64,000 nucleotides of DNA from Ancistrus triradiatus (taxonomy: Eukaryota; Chordata; Actinopteri; Siluriformes; Loricariidae). The position numbers and the translations under genes were made by a program. Shown here piece after piece: positions 11,253 through 22,690 of this stretch. The stretch's first letter is position 1. The number at the start of each line of letters is the position of its first letter. The stretch is from NCBI GenBank assembly GCA_025084515.1, contig JAJAGP010000784.1, positions 124,001-188,000 of the forward strand. The letters are read 5' to 3'. The notes beneath the pieces are model-generated. The model was not told where the DNA came from, made no database searches, and was given only the letters and a program-made list of their open reading frames with translations.

Positions 11253-11969
11253 ATGAATGCCTTGAAGAGCACTGAGAAGAGGCCCAGGCAGAGCCACACC
11301 AACACGGAGCTGGGCTCCAGCAAAACGAGCAACCTGAAAACCAGTACTGAGAGGTGCTCGAGGAATGGGGGAAACCTTAACGCTTGCGCCGAAGAGCATC
11401 CCAGGAACAAACCGGGCAACGGCATCAATCATGGCTCCGGGACCACGGACAAGCTTGGTGCTATTGCTGATCCAGCCTCCAGAAACCTGGACAAACCAAG
11501 CAGCGGCATCAATCAGGGCTCTAGGAGCACAGACAAGCCCAATGCTAGTGCTAAAGCAGCTACTTTGAACAGGGTCAAACAGAGGGATGGCACAAGCCTG
11601 GGCTCTAGAAGTATGGATAGGCCCAGCAGCACTGCCCAAACAGGATCCAAGAACATGATCAAACCGAGCAACAGCACCAATCAGGGCTCGAGGAACACGA
11701 ACAACCCTAACACTATTTCAGAAACAGGCTCCAGGAAAGTGGTCAACCCAAGCACCAGCACCAGTCAGGGCTCTAGGAACATGGACAAGTCCAACGCTAC
11801 TTCTCAAACAACTTCCAGGAGCACAGGCAACCCGAACACTAATGCCAAGAGGAACTCTAAGAACATGACAGACCACAACCCCCACGAGAAGAAATCCAGG
11901 TACATGGGAAACCCCAACAGGCAGGACTTCTCAAAGTCATCGGCCCAGAATGAGAACGGTGAGTAGACC
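11253..11969 (+). CDS. Hypothetical repeat protein built of 14-residue units
   Basis: I do not recognise this gene. The first in-frame ATG is 11253 (purine at -3); the stop is TAG at 11967. About 238 residues form a tandem array of degenerate 14-residue (42-bp) units. Examples are RSMDRPSSTAQTGS, KNMIKPSNSTNQGS, RNTNNPNTISETGS, RKVVNPSTSTSQGS and RNMDKSNATSQTTS. The units are rich in Ser, Asn, Thr, Lys and Arg, without hydrophobic stretches, signal peptide or Cys, so the product would be basic and disordered. Unit lengths vary only in whole codons. A strong donor-like GTGAGT (11959-11964) sits just before the stop, so the array may be an exon continuing downstream. Because 42 is a multiple of 3, openness alone is weak evidence; parts of the opposite strand are open too. 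It could also be a minisatellite or an exon of a non-coding RNA. Expression and homology are unknown. Confidence 0.4.
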
Positions 11970-12094
11970 AGAAGCACTATACAATTGGTTACAGTTAAAT
12001 AAAAAGCAAGTGTAAAGAGCAAAGGAAAGGGACACAAGAAGACTCACCATCTCTAGCTACATTTAAAATATGTTAATAGCTACGTTACCAATTT

Positions 12095-12720
12095 TGTGTA
12101 TTACGCCATCTAATGCAATTGCAATTTTTGAACACCAGAGGGTTCATCATGCATCAGAACCACATCTTCCATTCTCAGTTTATTTACTTTGATTTCCAAT
12201 TTCAGATACCACTTAGTTATTTAAATTTGGTGACACTGTTACAATAGCACATTTGGTTGCATTAGCATTGTTTAAATCTTATTCTAATTTATTTAAGTGC
12301 AGGGGACTAAAGAAAAGTATGCTTTTTTGAATAGCTATTCTTCAGAAATAAAAAATGGAACCTTTTTAACTCAATTAATTAAGATACTAGGATACTAGGA
12401 TCAGAGTTTTAGCGGTGCTGAGCAGCCACCCTCCCCCACCCCTGCAATTTTTCTAAGCAAAAAAACTGTACATTTTAACATCAGTTTGGATTATCATTCC
12501 CATAGTTGTGAAGGAGAGAGTTTACCAGCTCATCAGAGAACAATTTCCGTTAAAAAAAAAAAAAACAACAACAAAAAATACTTTTTACTCTTATTTTAGG
12601 GGTGCTGGGACTCAGTTTGAGGTGCTTGAGCACCTCCAAGAAGGGGCAATACAATTACGGTGAAGCTACAATAGTGCATTTTGTTTACAATTTTAAACCT
12701 CTGTTTCTAGTAGTTTATTT
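12095..12720 (+). repeat. Dispersed repeat, copy 1 of 2
   Basis: Shares ordered blocks with 22270-22690: ACGCCATCTAATGCAATTGC, GAACACCAGAGGGT, TATTCTTCAGAAATAAAAAA, and GTGAAGCTACAATAGTGCAT followed by TTTGTTTACAATTTT. No coding capacity is seen; the class is unknown. Confidence 0.6.
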
Positions 12721-14578
12721 AGTAGTTTAATTAAGATATGATTTATACCTTTACGCACACCCCCAATCTATAGACTCCTATGTACAGTAGGTCCTTAACT
12801 GGTTTAACATTTACTTCAGGGTACTTCTGGCTTAGCGACAACACTAATAATCATCTGACATCTGCGAAAACTCCCACCAGTGGTCAACTTACCAAAAAAC
12901 TACCAAACCTATACAGGAAGCAATTTTATTCCCTGAAAAAAATTAACTCAAAACACTTAACTAGACCAGCGGTGAGCAAACTAGCCAGTGTGTATACAGT
13001 ATATCAATTAAGTATCAACATGGTGGGAAGCTTCACTTTGTAATAAATTCAGAAAACGTGGCCAATTTGTTTCTGCAGCTTCTTAATCTATACATACTCC
13101 TCCTTAAGAGAAGCAGATATTTTGGCCGACATACATAGCAGGTAAATAGGTAAGTATGCAAAACATCGTTTTGCCAAGTAACTCCCGGGGCCAGATGAAA
13201 CAAGCTTGTTTGAACATTTTATGAGAACCAGCTGATGACTAATCCACACTCAAGCCTCGCTCTGTGCTCCTTTTCCACTCCTGAGTCTAATCAAACCAGC
13301 GCAAATGCCACTCGAATCACAAGGTTTCTTGGGATGAAAGTATTTGCGGAATCTTGCGATGCAAACTGTATTTTTAGAGTGATGGATCTCTGGGCTCCCA
13401 GCCTCACGGTGAGAGAAATATAGCATTTCCCACTTCACTGTAAGAGCCGCCTCAGTTTTCCATGATGTCATGTGTGGTGCTTGGGTGAAAGGAACTAGGC
13501 AGAAGGATGTGTACAAGCTTCAGTGTCCATTTCGTTCGGCTGTCAGATTTTTCTTCCTAAATGAGCCTAATAGCTCAAGAATTTGACCATGTAGTCATAG
13601 GCTGTTGCCAGAACTCTAAAACCTCTGCATAAATTGTAGATAAGGTCTGGCTTTTGATTTTTTACGTAAACTGTCTGGTAGTTGGAAGACGTTTTTATGG
13701 ATCCGAGTACCGTAGTAAAGTGGCTTAGTGACACATTGGGGATGGTTGTAATTATGAGAGACTTACAACTGATACAACTTTGCTGAAGAGGCCAACAGTG
13801 GCATCTTGGCAGTGCTAGAAACCTTAATTGTTGCACCACTACAGTCCACCATACCAAAGTTGGACCTCGTGGGAAACAAGTAAGAGCAGGGAAGTGCAAG
13901 GCATTAGAATCTGTCTGAAGAACATTTGCCAGTTTGGAAGGGTAGACATTTTTCCATTAACCATCTTTCTGGTTTTTAATGCAAACAACAATAGCTTGCT
14001 TCAGAACTGTTTGTACTTCCCAATTCCCCAGTCGCACATGCATGCACAGCCCCTCTGGGCCAGCGAATGCCCCAAAACAACTTTACTTCTTTTCACTGGC
14101 AGGCTTTGGATTTCAACGGCAAGAATGAACCTGTATGGTGGAACAAGCAATGTTTCCATTGTCCATCTTTGCTCATGCTGATTTGTTCAAACAGTCCAAT
14201 TGTATCCGTGCAGTGCTTGGCCAGGCAGGAGGCACCATGAAGTCCTGATCCATCTTTCTAACCATGGATTAAAAATTAATCTAAGTGTCAACTATTGGCG
14301 TTCAGGTGGCCAAGTGGCAATTCGCTGCAATAAGGCGGCAAAGTTGTGCACCACAGAGACACAGCTGCCTGTGTCTGAGGGATAGGAGGCAGGAACAGAA
14401 GAGTCTCCCATGGAACTGCAACAGCAACAACTGGAGCAGTCCAGAGCATCCGGAACCTCTGCATAAAGAGGGGGTAAATCAAAAAATAACCTACAACTAA
14501 GACTTCTCTAAAGCGTTCCAGTGTATGTGTATGTGCATAAACTGTCTAGAGTTGATTCCTGCCTTGGATCCTGTGCCT

Positions 14579-15025
14579 TGGCCTCTGGTCGTGATTCTTC
14601 TAAGTCTAAACCAACTGATTACTTGAAGCTCTTTTACCAAAAGACATGGTCACCAAGCTTCAGCAAGTCTCTAGACCCCCAATCCCAGAACTTGCAACCA
14701 GCAGTAAGGAAAAAACTGCATGAAAGACCAACTGATACACCAAAGGAAAAGACCAATGGTTAAATGAGGAACTCCTTCCTGGCTTGGGTCCTGTGCCTTG
14801 GATCCAGCCCCCTGCAACCCTAAAGTGGATTAGGCGGATGGAAAGTGAGCAGGTAAATATACAAACCCTCTGGTCTTGATCCTTCTAGGTCTAGGCCAAT
14901 TGATTAACTGTAGGTATCCAAGCACCTCTAGACCCCAAATCCCAGACCTTACAACCAGTGGCAAGGAGAAAACTGCCTGATACACCAAATGAAAAACCAA
15001 AGGAAAGGACCAGAAGAACCCTGTG
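14579..15025 (+). repeat. Tandem segmental duplication, two units of about 180 bp
   Basis: Unit A (about 14585-14757) and unit B (about 14868-15015) share an ordered series. They have CTCTGGTCGTGATTCTTCTA versus CTCTGGTCTTGATCCTTCTA, then TCTAGACCCCCAATCCCAGA versus TCTAGACCCCAAATCCCAGA, then a CTGATACACCAAAGGAAAAG-like end. The phrase GGTCCTGTGCCTTGG also appears twice (14569 and 14785). Unit offset is about 285 bp. Neither unit carries a stable long frame. Confidence 0.75.
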
Positions 15026-17631
15026 TAGCTAAATATATGAAAATCAAGCAGCATAGTTTTTCACACGCTGTGAACAAGAGTCTTAAGCGAACAAACAGAT
15101 TTAGCTCAGATCTTGGAGAGTGGAAGGCTCCGTGTGTTTGCTATGCAATAATGATCCATCAAGACCAAACCTGAGCTTAAATCCAAATCAATCTTCATTG
15201 TGGGCACGGAGTACTAAATATTATTCTATCCCGCAGTGAAAGAGGGGGACTGGACAGCATTATTGTGTAGCGTAAGCCTTACCCTTAACATGAGACCTGT
15301 TGGTGGCCAGATGTGTTGAGAGAGTCCACATGATGGCATCATTCACACAATGGAGGCCTCAGATGTTTTCATTCATACTTGTGTTTGTATGACATTTATC
15401 AGGCCCTGGAAGAAGCCGACACGTAGGCATCCCGCAGCAACACGTTTTGTGCTTATTTTAGCCTCTCGCGCCGGGGCCTGTCCGATTTAAATCTTGTTCG
15501 GCCAGCAAGTGGCGAACATGTGTTTCAGATCAGGACCAAGTGCCCCTGTCTTCTGATGTACTACCGTTTATCAAAATGTCCCACCGAGCTTGTTTCAGGC
15601 CTTGTTCGTGTTAATGGAGATGTTTAAAAACGCATAAAAAACATTTGTCTATTTTGACCTTCTGCCCGCAGTCAAACCGAACCAAAAATTCATCTGTTTT
15701 TACACTTCGGTTTTTGCATTGCAGTGCCGGGGAGACGTAAGTGTGAGGTCTTTCTTGTGATAGTCTCCTGATTGGAGTATTTTTTGTGGATTTTTTATAC
15801 TGGCTATTACTGGTGATAGTAACTGGATTGGCAACCAAAGTAGATTCAAAGTAGTGTCAATCAATTTGCAGTATAAAAATCATTTTTATATTCATTATAT
15901 TCAGATTTCATTGGCCAAAGGTCTGCAGGCCAACAGGTGTACACCAAGTATTAGTCTTTGGCTGTAATTTGTTTCCAATGTGAAAAAATAACAACCAATT
16001 TGAACTTTGTAAAGGTGTCAATTTATTCCATTAAGCATCTTTCTGGCTTTCATAGCACATCACATTCCTAACCTTACAAACGAGAACCTTTTCCAGAAAA
16101 TCTGGTCATTCCCAATTCCACATTCTCTTGACATTCTCTGCCATCTGTATAGCCCCTCCACTGAGGGAGGAGTGCCTCCATAAAACTCCTGGAACATCCT
16201 CCGATTGCTTATTCCCAACTGCACCAATTCGGTTCAAATGAAGGATTTTTGGGATAAATTCAGATAGGAAATCTGGCATCAGAAAGGGAATGTAGTATAG
16301 CAAATATCACCATGGCTATGAAAGAAACAAAATAAATCAAAGAAGTCCTGAATTTCTTACTGAACATACTATGCAACAGTAACAATTCCCGACCTTGTTC
16401 TAACAGTTTGCTCCAAAACTAAATATAAAATTAATTAAGAATTAAACAATAGAATTTAGATATTTGTTAGGGTTATTGTGTTATTTGTGTATATGTTTGT
16501 GTGCATAAAGCTTTCTTGGCAACACATCAGCGGAGTGATACTGTTTTGGTGTGAAAAAGCCATGGTCGTTTCACAAGTACCAACACCACGAGGACACTTC
16601 TCAACTAATCAGATCATAAGGGCAGAACTAATTGTTTTATGACGGATATCATTCCTCATCCCAGCTGTACAGTTTAGTAAAGGAAGCATCATTTTTTGGG
16701 GTTTCTTTGTTACCTGAGAGCTTGCAACCATGAAAGGAAAAACGAATTCAAAATTGTAACAAAAAACTCTACAGGTTTATATTAATGAACGATCAACCTC
16801 AAGACAACATGGGGTCAACAGAATGGTTTAAGGAGGCAAACGACCACTTTCACTACTGCCCAAGGCGGAGTTCAGACCGAATTAACATGCTATATGACCT
16901 GAAATGATGAATCTATATGAATCTGTATTCATATCTATATGAATCTCTCCATGCAAAATATCTTCTCTCGTCATGCAAGTCTGATCAGCATCCACAGGAT
17001 ACATTAGAAAAAGGTTGGAGCAGTTACCAAACGCTGTACATGACTGCAACCTGTTTAATAAAGACATGAATGGTACAATTGTGTTTTATGAGCTGTGTGT
17101 CTTTAATTACGACTTGGATGAAGTTTAGACCAGATTTCCTGAGAAACAATCAATGTAGAATCCAGGTCATTTCTGTATCGCAAACACAGCATTGGAGACT
17201 GACTTGAGATTCATGTCAAAGAGAAAAAAAATGGGAAAAACATAAGAATGAAACCTGAAGAACAAACAAATCAATACGGCTGGAATGACCTCAAAGATTG
17301 TGATATTTTATCTGCTTCAAACAGCGGTGATATATTAATTTTTCCCCTTTGTTTTATAGCCATTTCATGCATAACCAATGTGTTACCCGATCCTATCATG
17401 AAGGTGAAATGAGGCAAATCAGGAGGTGCTGACAAAGCAATTTTTGGCTATTGCATTGAGACCAACACCTGCCATAAAATCCTTTTTTTATTGGTACAGT
17501 CTGGCAAAGTTTGATTCTGTATCCATTTCTTTCATGCAAACTGTTTTTGGTGACTAGGGGTGAGCAATTAGAGCCATCTGTTTGAAATAGTGGTGAGGCG
17601 AGCAAAAAAGGGATCACCTAAGCTTCTGTGG

Positions 17632-17838
17632 TTACATTTACATTTGCATTTACAGCATTTAGCAGACGCCCTCATCCAGAGCGACTTACAATTGGTACAG
17701 TCTTACAATCCAAGCAATTGTGGGTTAAGGGCCTTGCTCAAGGACCCAACAGTGGCAGCTTTGGCTGAGGTGGGATTTGAACACTGGACCTTCTGGTTCA
17801 TAGTCCTGCACCTTAACCACTAGGCCACCACAGTCCCA
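17632..17838 (-). repeat. Near-complete SINE, tRNA head plus conserved teleost tail
   Basis: On the - strand it reads GGACTGTGGTGGCCTAGTGG TTAAGG (A-box region), GGTTCAAATCCC-like B box, the CCTTGAGCAAGGCCCTTAAC block, then GTAAGTCGCTCTGGATGAGG GCGTCTGCTAAATG and an (ATGTAA)n tail. The tail resembles the conserved 3' part of V-type SINEs, which is thought to be borrowed from an L2-like LINE. Confidence 0.88.
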
Positions 17839-18759
17839 TACAGAATCTACATGAGGCAACCGTGGGAGAAAAAGCTGTGCAAATTCAAATGCAACATTTG
17901 AAAGCTGAAAATCCCAGTGTGGAGCTTTGAATCTACTTTATGATGACATTCATAAAAGTTTCAAGCCGATACCTGATCCATAACATGAGCTCTTGCATTA
18001 AACACAGGTATTCGGTGCCGCTTCGTTTACACCAAAATGTCACATCATTTATCAAGGGAAAGAAAAGGTAGCAACACGTTGCCAAAGCACACGGCCGATA
18101 CAATCAGCAGAACAAAAACAAAACACAATCCCAGTTTTCTCATTAAAGAACAGGTGGAATGCGCCATTATGTATCGCACTCGCTCTCGTTCTGCCGTTCC
18201 AGTTCATCCATGAAATTACTCACATGTACCTGGTTCGAGCTTTGAGCCGGTAATGAGGAGTGCTTGATGGATCATGAATTCATATCATAGCCCTCATGCC
18301 TGTAAATACAAATAGGTATTTATGAACCAGAACACTGAGGAATGAAACGAGACGAGGAATAAAAACAAAGGCCGGATTTCAAACGGGAGTGAAAAATGGC
18401 ACGGGACTACAGTTCTGCTGCCTCCTGGGAACTTTGTAATTGGTATCACATTGAACTGTATTATATTAATGTTATAGCAAATTACAGGGTCCTGAGCTCT
18501 AAAGCATAAATACGGAATGGTTACTTTTGTTACTTTTGTGCGTATGCCATATGTTCAGTTGACTAAACACTGATAGGTGATTACACGGCTTTGAAATATT
18601 GGTTCCCAAAGCCAAGCAGTTTGTTCACCTGGTAGGAATGTACAGTTTAAATTGGTTTGAGGCGTATAAACCCGACTCTGATCTTCCAGAATAAAGATCC
18701 AGCTAAAATAAAAACTAGCAAAGAGCAGCACAGGTTGAGGAGCAACCTATACCTAAAAC

Positions 18760-19513
18760 GTCTTGATGCATGCTCAATGATCCAGGTAAGAAAATCCCAG
18801 AAGTTGAATCTGTTCATCTGGACATAGATTTTGTTGGAGAAACGTTTCGTCACTCATCCAAGTGACTTCTTCAGTCACAGCATACTTCCCCAATCTTATA
18901 TACAGCACCTTTGCATAACGACTGGTACCAGCACCATTGCATAACAATGGGACTGGTGATCAGTTTAATATGCAGATTTACATAGTCATTAACGACAATG
19001 GCCACTTGTGCCATTCACACAGGATTGGGGAAGGGCTGCGATGGCTCCGTTGTAAGATGGTGAGAGGTGTACTCTGAGGCCCCCTCCTCGGTTCAGGGAT
19101 GGATGTTCCTTTTTTACAAAAATGGCTTCTTTTACTCCGCGTTCAAACCATCGTTCCTCCTCTATCAAGGATCTGCACGTCTTCATCCTTGAAAAGAGTG
19201 GCCACTGGCCTGTAGGTGGGTGTAAACCCTGATGAGGTAGCTCTTCTATGTTGTGCCATCCGTTTCGCCAGTGGCTGTTTGGTTTCCCCGATGTACAATT
19301 CCCTGGCAATCCTCCCGGCACTTAGCAGCGTACACTACATTACTCTGTTTTTGTGCTGGGGGACGCATCTCAGTGGCTTTCAAACCCCAAAACACGCTAC
19401 GGCCAGAAAACTGGTCCACCCCAAGGATCGGGTGCCATTCCTATTTCAAGGATGAAGGATGACGTTTTCTCCAACAAAATCTATGTCCAGATGAACAGAT
19501 TCAACTTCTGGGA
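18760..19513 (-). mobile_element. Penelope-like retroelement fragment with GIY-YIG remnant
   Basis: A bounded insertion with a 13-bp direct repeat, CTATACCTAAAAC, at 18747-18759 and 19514-19526. Inside each end lies the same roughly 50-bp sequence in inverted orientation (18795-18844 and 19463-19513, containing AGATTTTGTTGGAGAAA). On the - strand 19321-18989 encodes EERWFERGVKEAIFVKKEHP and SLNRGGGLR, typical of the C-terminal GIY-YIG nuclease of Penelope-like elements. In a shifted frame the region just upstream gives ELYIGETKQPLAKRM, the GIY-YIG core itself. Frameshifts and length show a dead, truncated copy. Confidence 0.78.
18989..19321 (-). pseudogene. GIY-YIG endonuclease domain relic of a Penelope-like element
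   Basis: The 110-codon ORF carries the EERWFERGVKEAIFV motif and SLNRGGGLR after it. The catalytic-loop part (YIGETKQPLAKRM) lies in another frame at about 19230-19330, so at least one indel separates them. No reverse transcriptase domain remains. Confidence 0.7.
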
Positions 19514-20489
19514 CTATACCTAAAACCTGCCACCTAATGTTTCAAACACATACCTGATCTCAGAATTGTATAAATATGTCTTGCATCACGCGTCACACAA
19601 AATTTGTCCCCACAAGGTCGAACCTGTGTCACATTCATATCAGTATGGGCACAACTTTCCAGTAACAACATAAAACACATGCCCCTCCCCACGGCACACA
19701 CACTTCAACCCACTTAACATTTTGCTGGCTTACTAACGTACACCGCCGTGACTCCAGCCATCCAAGGAACCGCATTTACATTATATTGGTTCGAATCTCT
19801 ATTCATTCATCACTCACGGAGCAAGTGTTGGATATAAAACATCCCACCGAGTGGTGGAACCGGAAAACATGAGCTCATTACGTCCTGCTGCCTATTTATA
19901 GCGCTCTATTTAACGGCTGCATATTAAACAAAGCGTTCACAGAGTCAATTAAGAAAGCACTCGGCCACAATGACCTGAAAACAACCTACACTGTTATTGT
20001 GAAGCACAGAGCCATGCTTTTGAGCAGGGGCCTTGATGCATGTGTGCAGGGAGTAACAGACATAAAACCATGGATTTCTGCACGGCAAAGATTAAAGGAC
20101 GCTTTCTTTTTCCAGGTGTTGTATTGTGGACACAAGAGATTTGGCTCGCGGATTTTACCAAGCGAGAAAGCCTCTCCTTGGAAATGAAAACAGCACCACA
20201 ATATTCAAGCCTGATCCAGCTCGGCTCCGAAATGAAGAAGCCACCGCAAAAGCCCTACTAGAAAAAAAACTTCTTCGAAATTTTTGAAACTTTACCTGTA
20301 ATTCCAACACTGAGCTGCTGTATCTGCCATCTGGACGTTGAATTGGGTTTATTCCAGATCACCGAAAATGAAATTTTAAACTAAAACAAAGCACCCTCCT
20401 GTCAAGAAATGCAGGAATTGAGCTCCTAGGCTTATAAAAACCTAAGCAAGATTATTATTACTATTACTACTCATGCTGGAGATATCCCT

Positions 20490-20700
20490 TCTTAATAAAA
20501 TGAAGGCATGGCCATGATTTATTAAAGGGTAGGGATAAGATCCTAATGCGTAGAAACCAGCGTGGGAACAAGATTATCTTATTATTAATAACAGTTATTA
20601 TTAATTATCTCGTTACCACACTTTACTTACTTGTTTCGACGCATTAGGATCTTGTTTCTGTGGCCAAGTCTTCATTTTATGAAGGGATGTCACCAGCAGG
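20490..20700. repeat. Imperfect palindromic (foldback) element
   Basis: Left arm features AAAATGAAGGCATGGCCATG and AAGATCCTAATGCGTAGAAAC. The right arm carries their complements in reverse order: GTTTCGACGCATTAGGATCT and GTGGCCAAGTCTTCATTTTA. The centre is itself symmetric (TTATTATTAATAACAGTTATTATTAA). Size and structure suit a foldback MITE or snapback remnant. Confidence 0.65.
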
Positions 20701-22269
20701 GCTCTGTAGTTAAGCGACGGATACTTGTGCATATATATATACATTGGCTGAAAATAAAAACACACCCAGATTGCAGTAACACTTGGTCAGTTCTGTCTCA
20801 AGCAGATATGTAAACAATTACAGGTGTGGTCTGATTAGACACTGGGTCTTGCCACAAGAAGGCATAAAAGTGCTCCCTCCGCTGCCCTATAAAAAGGCTC
20901 TCAGAGCGTACTTCTGGGTAGTGTACCTCTTATACATATAACGTTTAATTTGATTCCAACAACTCATTCATGGTGAGGTTTTTTTTTGGTCAGTGACTGT
21001 ATATTAGAGCGAGGGAGTATTATTCTTTCTTAACAGCGTCTGAATGAATACCCAGGGTCTTTTTAATTCAGTTTATCGCTTTGTAAAAGGTATGGTACAT
21101 ATACTAGAAAAGTTGGTGATTATTTGAGACGTTGGGACCCACGGAGACGGCCTGTTTTGACTTTTCTTTCTTCATAATCACGAGAAGGCTAGCGTTTCAG
21201 GTGAAAGCACTTAACTTTTTGAAATCTGACCTTCCCCAACCTTTTGCATGTTCTACAAAATAAAATGAAAGCTGAATTAATTTGAGGCTGTTCTCACCCA
21301 CAGCCCAGGTATGTGTCATTCTGTCAAGCAGGCAAGTTAGAACCACATGTTAATTTCAGTAGAAAGCACCTGGATGTGATTAGAGGCTCGCTGTTGACGA
21401 CAGGAATGCACCGAACACAGTCGGCAGTGCGAGCCAGGTAGGAAAACACACTCGTTTGAAGGAAAACAAAAGCACATTAATGCGGAACAGGTCCGCATCA
21501 GGACCGACTTCAGATAATAGCACATGCTTTGGTGCAACACTCGCAGAGTTTATTGCTCAGAATCCTAATTCATCTCGCTGCCAACTCACACCGTCTTAAC
21601 ACCGCGGCGGACTTTATTATTCAATAAAACAACAATCTAAGGCTTTTTCACGATTTCCTGAGCAATATCATCTTTATTTCACCTGTGCCCGCATCCGAGC
21701 CATTTCCCGAATTAGCCAGGCGCAGCGGGTATGAGCCAAACGTCTTGGTTTTAGCGAAAGCCTAATTACGCAACGCTCCGTTTCAAGCGCTTTCTCTTAC
21801 GTAGCTTCAGAAACTCAATCATAAGCAGATCAGAAACCCAAACAGCATGCTGAAATCAGCAGCCAGAAATACCCAGTGCATGTAATGCATCTGGTATGCC
21901 ATGACATCGTTTGGATTGGATAATGGATCAGCATGCTGGATGAGGTCAACATTTATGAATGCTTATGATCTGCATGCAAAGGTGATGTGGGTCTTCTCAA
22001 TGAAACGAGCTATGAAAGAACACAGGATTTCGCACAGGTTTATTAATCTTGGTGTCGCTAATTAGCCCTTTCTCAGTACGTCTGTTCTGAAGTCAGGTGT
22101 AGCAAATGGGTCGGTGTTTCTGAATCTTTAAAGCTAAAAGCAAATTTCTGAAGATCACAATTCTATTCAGATATAGCAGTGGCCCGAATTTCATTTTCTC
22201 ACCAAATTCTATTTATTTAGCCATTTCATAGGGCTGTCATTATGTGTCCCGGTTAAAATGTGTCAAGTT

Positions 22270-22690
22270 GAATTACGCCATCAAATGCAATTGCATTTTT
22301 TGAACACCAGAGGGTGCGATCATACGTCAGACTCACAGATGCAGATCCCGTACTCAGTTTCTTTTATTCTCAGTGAGATTGGTTCTTTTAATTGCAGGGG
22401 ACTAATGATTATTTAAAATTTTTTACACTTTTATACAACAAAAGTACACATTTTTTTTGAATTGTTATTCTTCAAAAATGTAAAAAAACATCGGTTATTT
22501 ATGGTGAAGCTATAACAGAGCATTTTGTTTACAATTTTCTAGAAACTTCTTTTAATACCAGGGAACTAAAGTTTTTCTTTTTAACTGTGCATCATTTTGC
22601 ACTGATTACACTTCAGAAATAAAAAAGGAACTGTCTTTGAATGTAAAATCGATAATTGTGAGAAAATCGAGCAGAGTGTATCGTTACACC
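22270..22690 (+). repeat. Dispersed repeat, copy 2 of 2
   Basis: Partner of 12095-12720. It shares ACGCCATCAAATGCAATTGC, TTGAACACCAGAGGGTGCG, TGAATTGTTATTCTTCAAAA and GTGAAGCTATAACAGAGCAT before TTTGTTTACAATTTT. Internal deletions distinguish the two. Confidence 0.6.

Larger units (their letters stand above)
11970..18746. other. Intergenic, repeats and a local duplication
   Basis: No gene recognised. Contains one member of a dispersed repeat pair (12095-12720), a tandem segmental duplication (14579-15025) and a SINE (17632-17838). ORFs here are below 120 codons and lack recognisable similarity. Confidence 0.45.

Noticed and set aside
11163..11639. 158-codon antisense ORF over the 14-residue repeat
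   Set aside because: It covers only part of the array and arises because a 42-bp unit keeps every frame open. The + strand frame is longer and ends at a splice donor.
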